Shown: positions 13,685 to 15,685 of the stretch, piece after piece | How the letters are laid out: each line of letters begins with the position of its first letter | Position numbering within the stretch: the stretch's first letter is position 1 | NCBI GenBank assembly: GCA_049601975.1 | Contig: JBMYRC010000103.1 | Span: forward strand, 1 to 15,685 | Direction: 5' to 3' | DNA from: UBA6544 sp049601975 | Lineage (GTDB): Bacteria; Pseudomonadota; Alphaproteobacteria; UBA8366 | DNA length: 15,685 nt | Position numbers and translations under genes: made by a program | The notes under the pieces: model-generated | Seen by the model: only the letters and a program-made list of their open reading frames with translations | Database searches by the model: none | Told to the model about the DNA's origin: nothing

Positions 13685-15685
13685 TCAGAGCCTTACATCA
13701 TGCAAGGGCCGGCCCCAGTCCGCTGCCGCCGCTGCAATTCGGTCGGCATCTTCTTCCAACATCAGCCCGTCTTCGACCAGTCTTTTCGCCGCCGAAACCA
13801 TGGCTAGTACATATCCATCCGCATCACCGTAGCGGTCAACAATGGACCGGCGCGAATCTCCTGTCGAGCGCCGGACGACCTCTGTTTCAGGAAGTGGTAG
13901 ATAGCTGCCGGTGAATTCGTGCATATACCCCTCCCCCTGACCCCGCGCGCGCAAGTTCCATCCGGTGTAGGTTCCCAGCGGCGCTTCCACCATCGGCGCT
14001 CGCACGCCCGCAATGTCGTTTCCGTCCGCGTCGACAGCAGGAATCAGAACGGTATAGGCCCCATTGCCAATATCCGGTGGCTGTTTTGTCAAGAATCCTT
14101 TCGCGGCGTCCGGTCCGAAATCATACGCGGGCAACCCGTTCGGACCGCTCGGTTTCGCGAGTCCGGGTACATTCGGGAATTGTTTGTGCCATTCTTCCGC
14201 TGTCACCAGGGTGCCGTCAGCGCGGCGCGGAATTCGGCTATCTGGCGGCAGTGTGCCGTCGGTCGCCCATGCATCCATCGCATTCAACATACCGCGGAAG
14301 AACATCGAGGTTTTCACGATATTATTGTTGTTCTGGCAAATACCGCGAGACGGCTGTTTTTGGTTCGGATCGGCGAAATGTTGAGAGCTCGACCACAGGA
14401 ACACCCGTACCGAATCCGGCTGCTCCAAGTCGTTGCCTTCCGTATCCGTATGAACCAAGGATCCGTGCCGCTGCCAATATTCGGTTCCTGTTTGGGTGTG
14501 GAGCACCAGGGGATCGGTCTCAGGTCGCTTTAAAATAGCATCCGTCGCACCCGTTATATGATCCGTCGTCTCCGCATAGGAGAAGGGGAAACGGTCGGCC
14601 ATATTCTCGTGATCTTCATATTGCTGACCGGCGGCGCTAACACCGCAGGCAAAGCGATGGTTCAACCACATCAGTCCGCCACCGGAGACATGCGGCAGGA
14701 CACCGTCGAAAACCCGTCGACCCTCGACATCCGCGTTGAAGCCTTGGTGGATCATGTCGCGAATGCAGCGCCCAGTCTGCGAACGACCCCATGCATAAGC
14801 CTTCTCGATGGTGCTTCCGAGCGGATTAGCCTCCCCAGTAGAATCGGCGCTTTCGTTCTTCAAAAAACTGACAAAGTCCCGCACGGCGACGTGGCCCAGT
14901 CCCATGACCAACGGGTCTTTACCTGTATAGACGATCTCGTAAATCCAACCAGTCTCAAACCCTTCGGGCAATAAAACATGAACGTCCGATGGCACTATGG
15001 CTGTCTCCGCGCCCTGATTGTCGAGCCCGACTCCGCCTTCGATACGGGCGAACGCCCAGCGGTCGCCAGGAATGTCCTCTCGCTCATCTTCCGGATAGCG
15101 CCGCCGCGTGAGGCGCGCCGTGCTGGTATCAAGGGAGATCGTTGGATGGCTACGTGTCGACGCCCGGCCGCTCAGCGGCATGCAAGCTTGCCCCGCTGTC
15201 GTCACGATGAATTCGCTGCGCACCAACCCAGTAATCGAAGTACCATTCTCCGTCGCGACGGGTAAATCCATCGTCATTCGCCCGTCACCCGGCCACAGGT
15301 CGCCCTGCCAGGCGCAGTTCGCCACCACATAGCCCTGCCGCATCAAATAACCGTTCCCCGCATGAGCCGCTGAAATTGGGTCGTTCGATGCTGGAGCATC
15401 GTTGAAAAATTGGATCGCCCGCATATTGCCGCGATTGCCATAATCGAAAAATAGCCGACCGTTGGCATTTGCCATCTCGACTGGCTTGATGATCGATATA
15501 TCGGCGCAGAATTTCACCAGACCGTCGCCATTGAGGGCAGCCTTATCCAGATCGACGACGCCCAACTGTCCGGAAGCCTTCGGGTCGATGGTGAAATGGG
15601 CTTGCCCATCGAGCCGTTCATAGGCACCCACATCGCCAAAAGTCCCGCCCTCCGCGAAAGCGCGGCAACGTTGGAGATCGAGCTG
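13685..15685 (-). CDS. Abhydrolase_10-type alpha/beta hydrolase, N-terminus off window
   Basis: The frame runs 666 residues from the right edge to TGA 13687-13685 without interruption. A GTG at 15631 exists, but sequence upstream of it (FAEGGTFGDVGAYERLDG) still matches the family's start, so the true start lies beyond the window. This is the large 'alpha/beta hydrolase domain-containing' family (Abhydrolase_10). Recognisable blocks are FFDYGNRGN, GYLMRQGYVV, the probable nucleophile elbow GRSQTGR (Ser codon at 14780-14782) and HVSGGGLMWLNHRF. The function of this family is poorly characterised; hydrolysis of esters or lactones is expected from the fold. Whether a signal peptide is present cannot be seen. 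It is transcribed toward the transporter and amidase genes and may belong to the same unit. An esterase next to a Baeyer-Villiger-type gene cluster would make metabolic sense, but that link is inference. Confidence 0.85.
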   Translation of the reverse strand, partial: QLDLQRCRAFAEGGTFGDVGAYERLDGQAHFTIDPKASGQLGVVDLDKAALNGDGLVKFCADISIIKPVEMANANGRLFFDYGNRGNMRAIQFFNDAPASNDPISAAHAGNGYLMRQGYVVANCAWQGDLWPGDGRMTMDLPVATENGTSITGLVRSEFIVTTAGQACMPLSGRASTRSHPTISLDTSTARLTRRRYPEDEREDIPGDRWAFARIEGGVGLDNQGAETAIVPSDVHVLLPEGFETGWIYEIVYTGKDPLVMGLGHVAVRDFVSFLKNESADSTGEANPLGSTIEKAYAWGRSQTGRCIRDMIHQGFNADVEGRRVFDGVLPHVSGGGLMWLNHRFACGVSAAGQQYEDHENMADRFPFSYAETTDHITGATDAILKRPETDPLVLHTQTGTEYWQRHGSLVHTDTEGNDLEQPDSVRVFLWSSSQHFADPNQKQPSRGICQNNNNIVKTSMFFRGMLNAMDAWATDGTLPPDSRIPRRADGTLVTAEEWHKQFPNVPGLAKPSGPNGLPAYDFGPDAAKGFLTKQPPDIGNGAYTVLIPAVDADGNDIAGVRAPMVEAPLGTYTGWNLRARGQGEGYMHEFTGSYLPLPETEVVRRSTGDSRRSIVDRYGDADGYVLAMVSAAKRLVEDGLMLEEDADRIAAAAADWGRPLHDVRL

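Noticed and set aside
1..15685. tRNA, rRNA, CRISPR arrays, insertion sequences
   Set aside because: No cloverleaf-like segment, regular spaced repeats, transposase motifs or terminal inverted repeats were found on reading both strands.

Overview
The window looks like accessory catabolic DNA from a mid-GC bacterium. The mix of gene families (enolase-superfamily sugar-acid or amino-acid enzyme, Baeyer-Villiger-type monooxygenase, hydantoin/Asp-Glu racemase fold, TauD-type dioxygenase, amidase, Abhydrolase_10, ectoine-hydrolase-like M24 peptidase, Hpt-receiver protein) is typical of large-genome, often marine or host-associated, Alphaproteobacteria. That placement is inference from gene content alone; there is no rRNA or other marker gene here.

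Layout. 1-675: left-truncated, decayed M24 peptidase gene (+). 743-1519: class I SAM methyltransferase (+). 1520-1828: about 310 bp without a recognisable gene. 1829-4132: large metallo-beta-lactamase-fold protein with a novel-looking N-terminal domain and two C-terminal cyclic-nucleotide-binding-like domains (+). 4143-5228: mandelate-racemase-like enzyme (-), convergent with the previous gene. 5229-5386: divergent control region with a 9/10-matched inverted repeat and promoter-like boxes on both strands. 5387-7803: flavin monooxygenase and crotonase-fold gene, overlapping by 4 nt (+). 7890-8678: full-length Hpt-receiver reading frame interrupted by four in-frame stop codons (+). 8769-10369: hydantoin-racemase-like gene and TauD-type dioxygenase 8 nt apart (+), followed by a 26-codon ORF overlapping the dioxygenase stop. 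10497-15685: amidase, DHA2-type transporter and Abhydrolase_10 protein, all on the minus strand; the hydrolase runs off the right edge.

How the genes may work together (inference). The monooxygenase could convert a ketone to an ester or lactone, or hydroxylate an N or S atom. The crotonase-fold, enolase-fold, racemase-fold, dioxygenase, amidase and hydrolase proteins could then process an acid or amide substrate, with the DHA2 carrier moving substrate or product. No complete known pathway can be read from the window. Three of the enzymes (enolase fold, crotonase fold, racemase fold) keep their fold signatures but lack residues that define the textbook chemistry, so names transferred from homologues would mislead.

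Two decayed genes in 15.7 kb suggest a genome, or at least a region, losing function. The most unusual intact gene is the MBL/double-cNMP-domain protein at 1829-4132.
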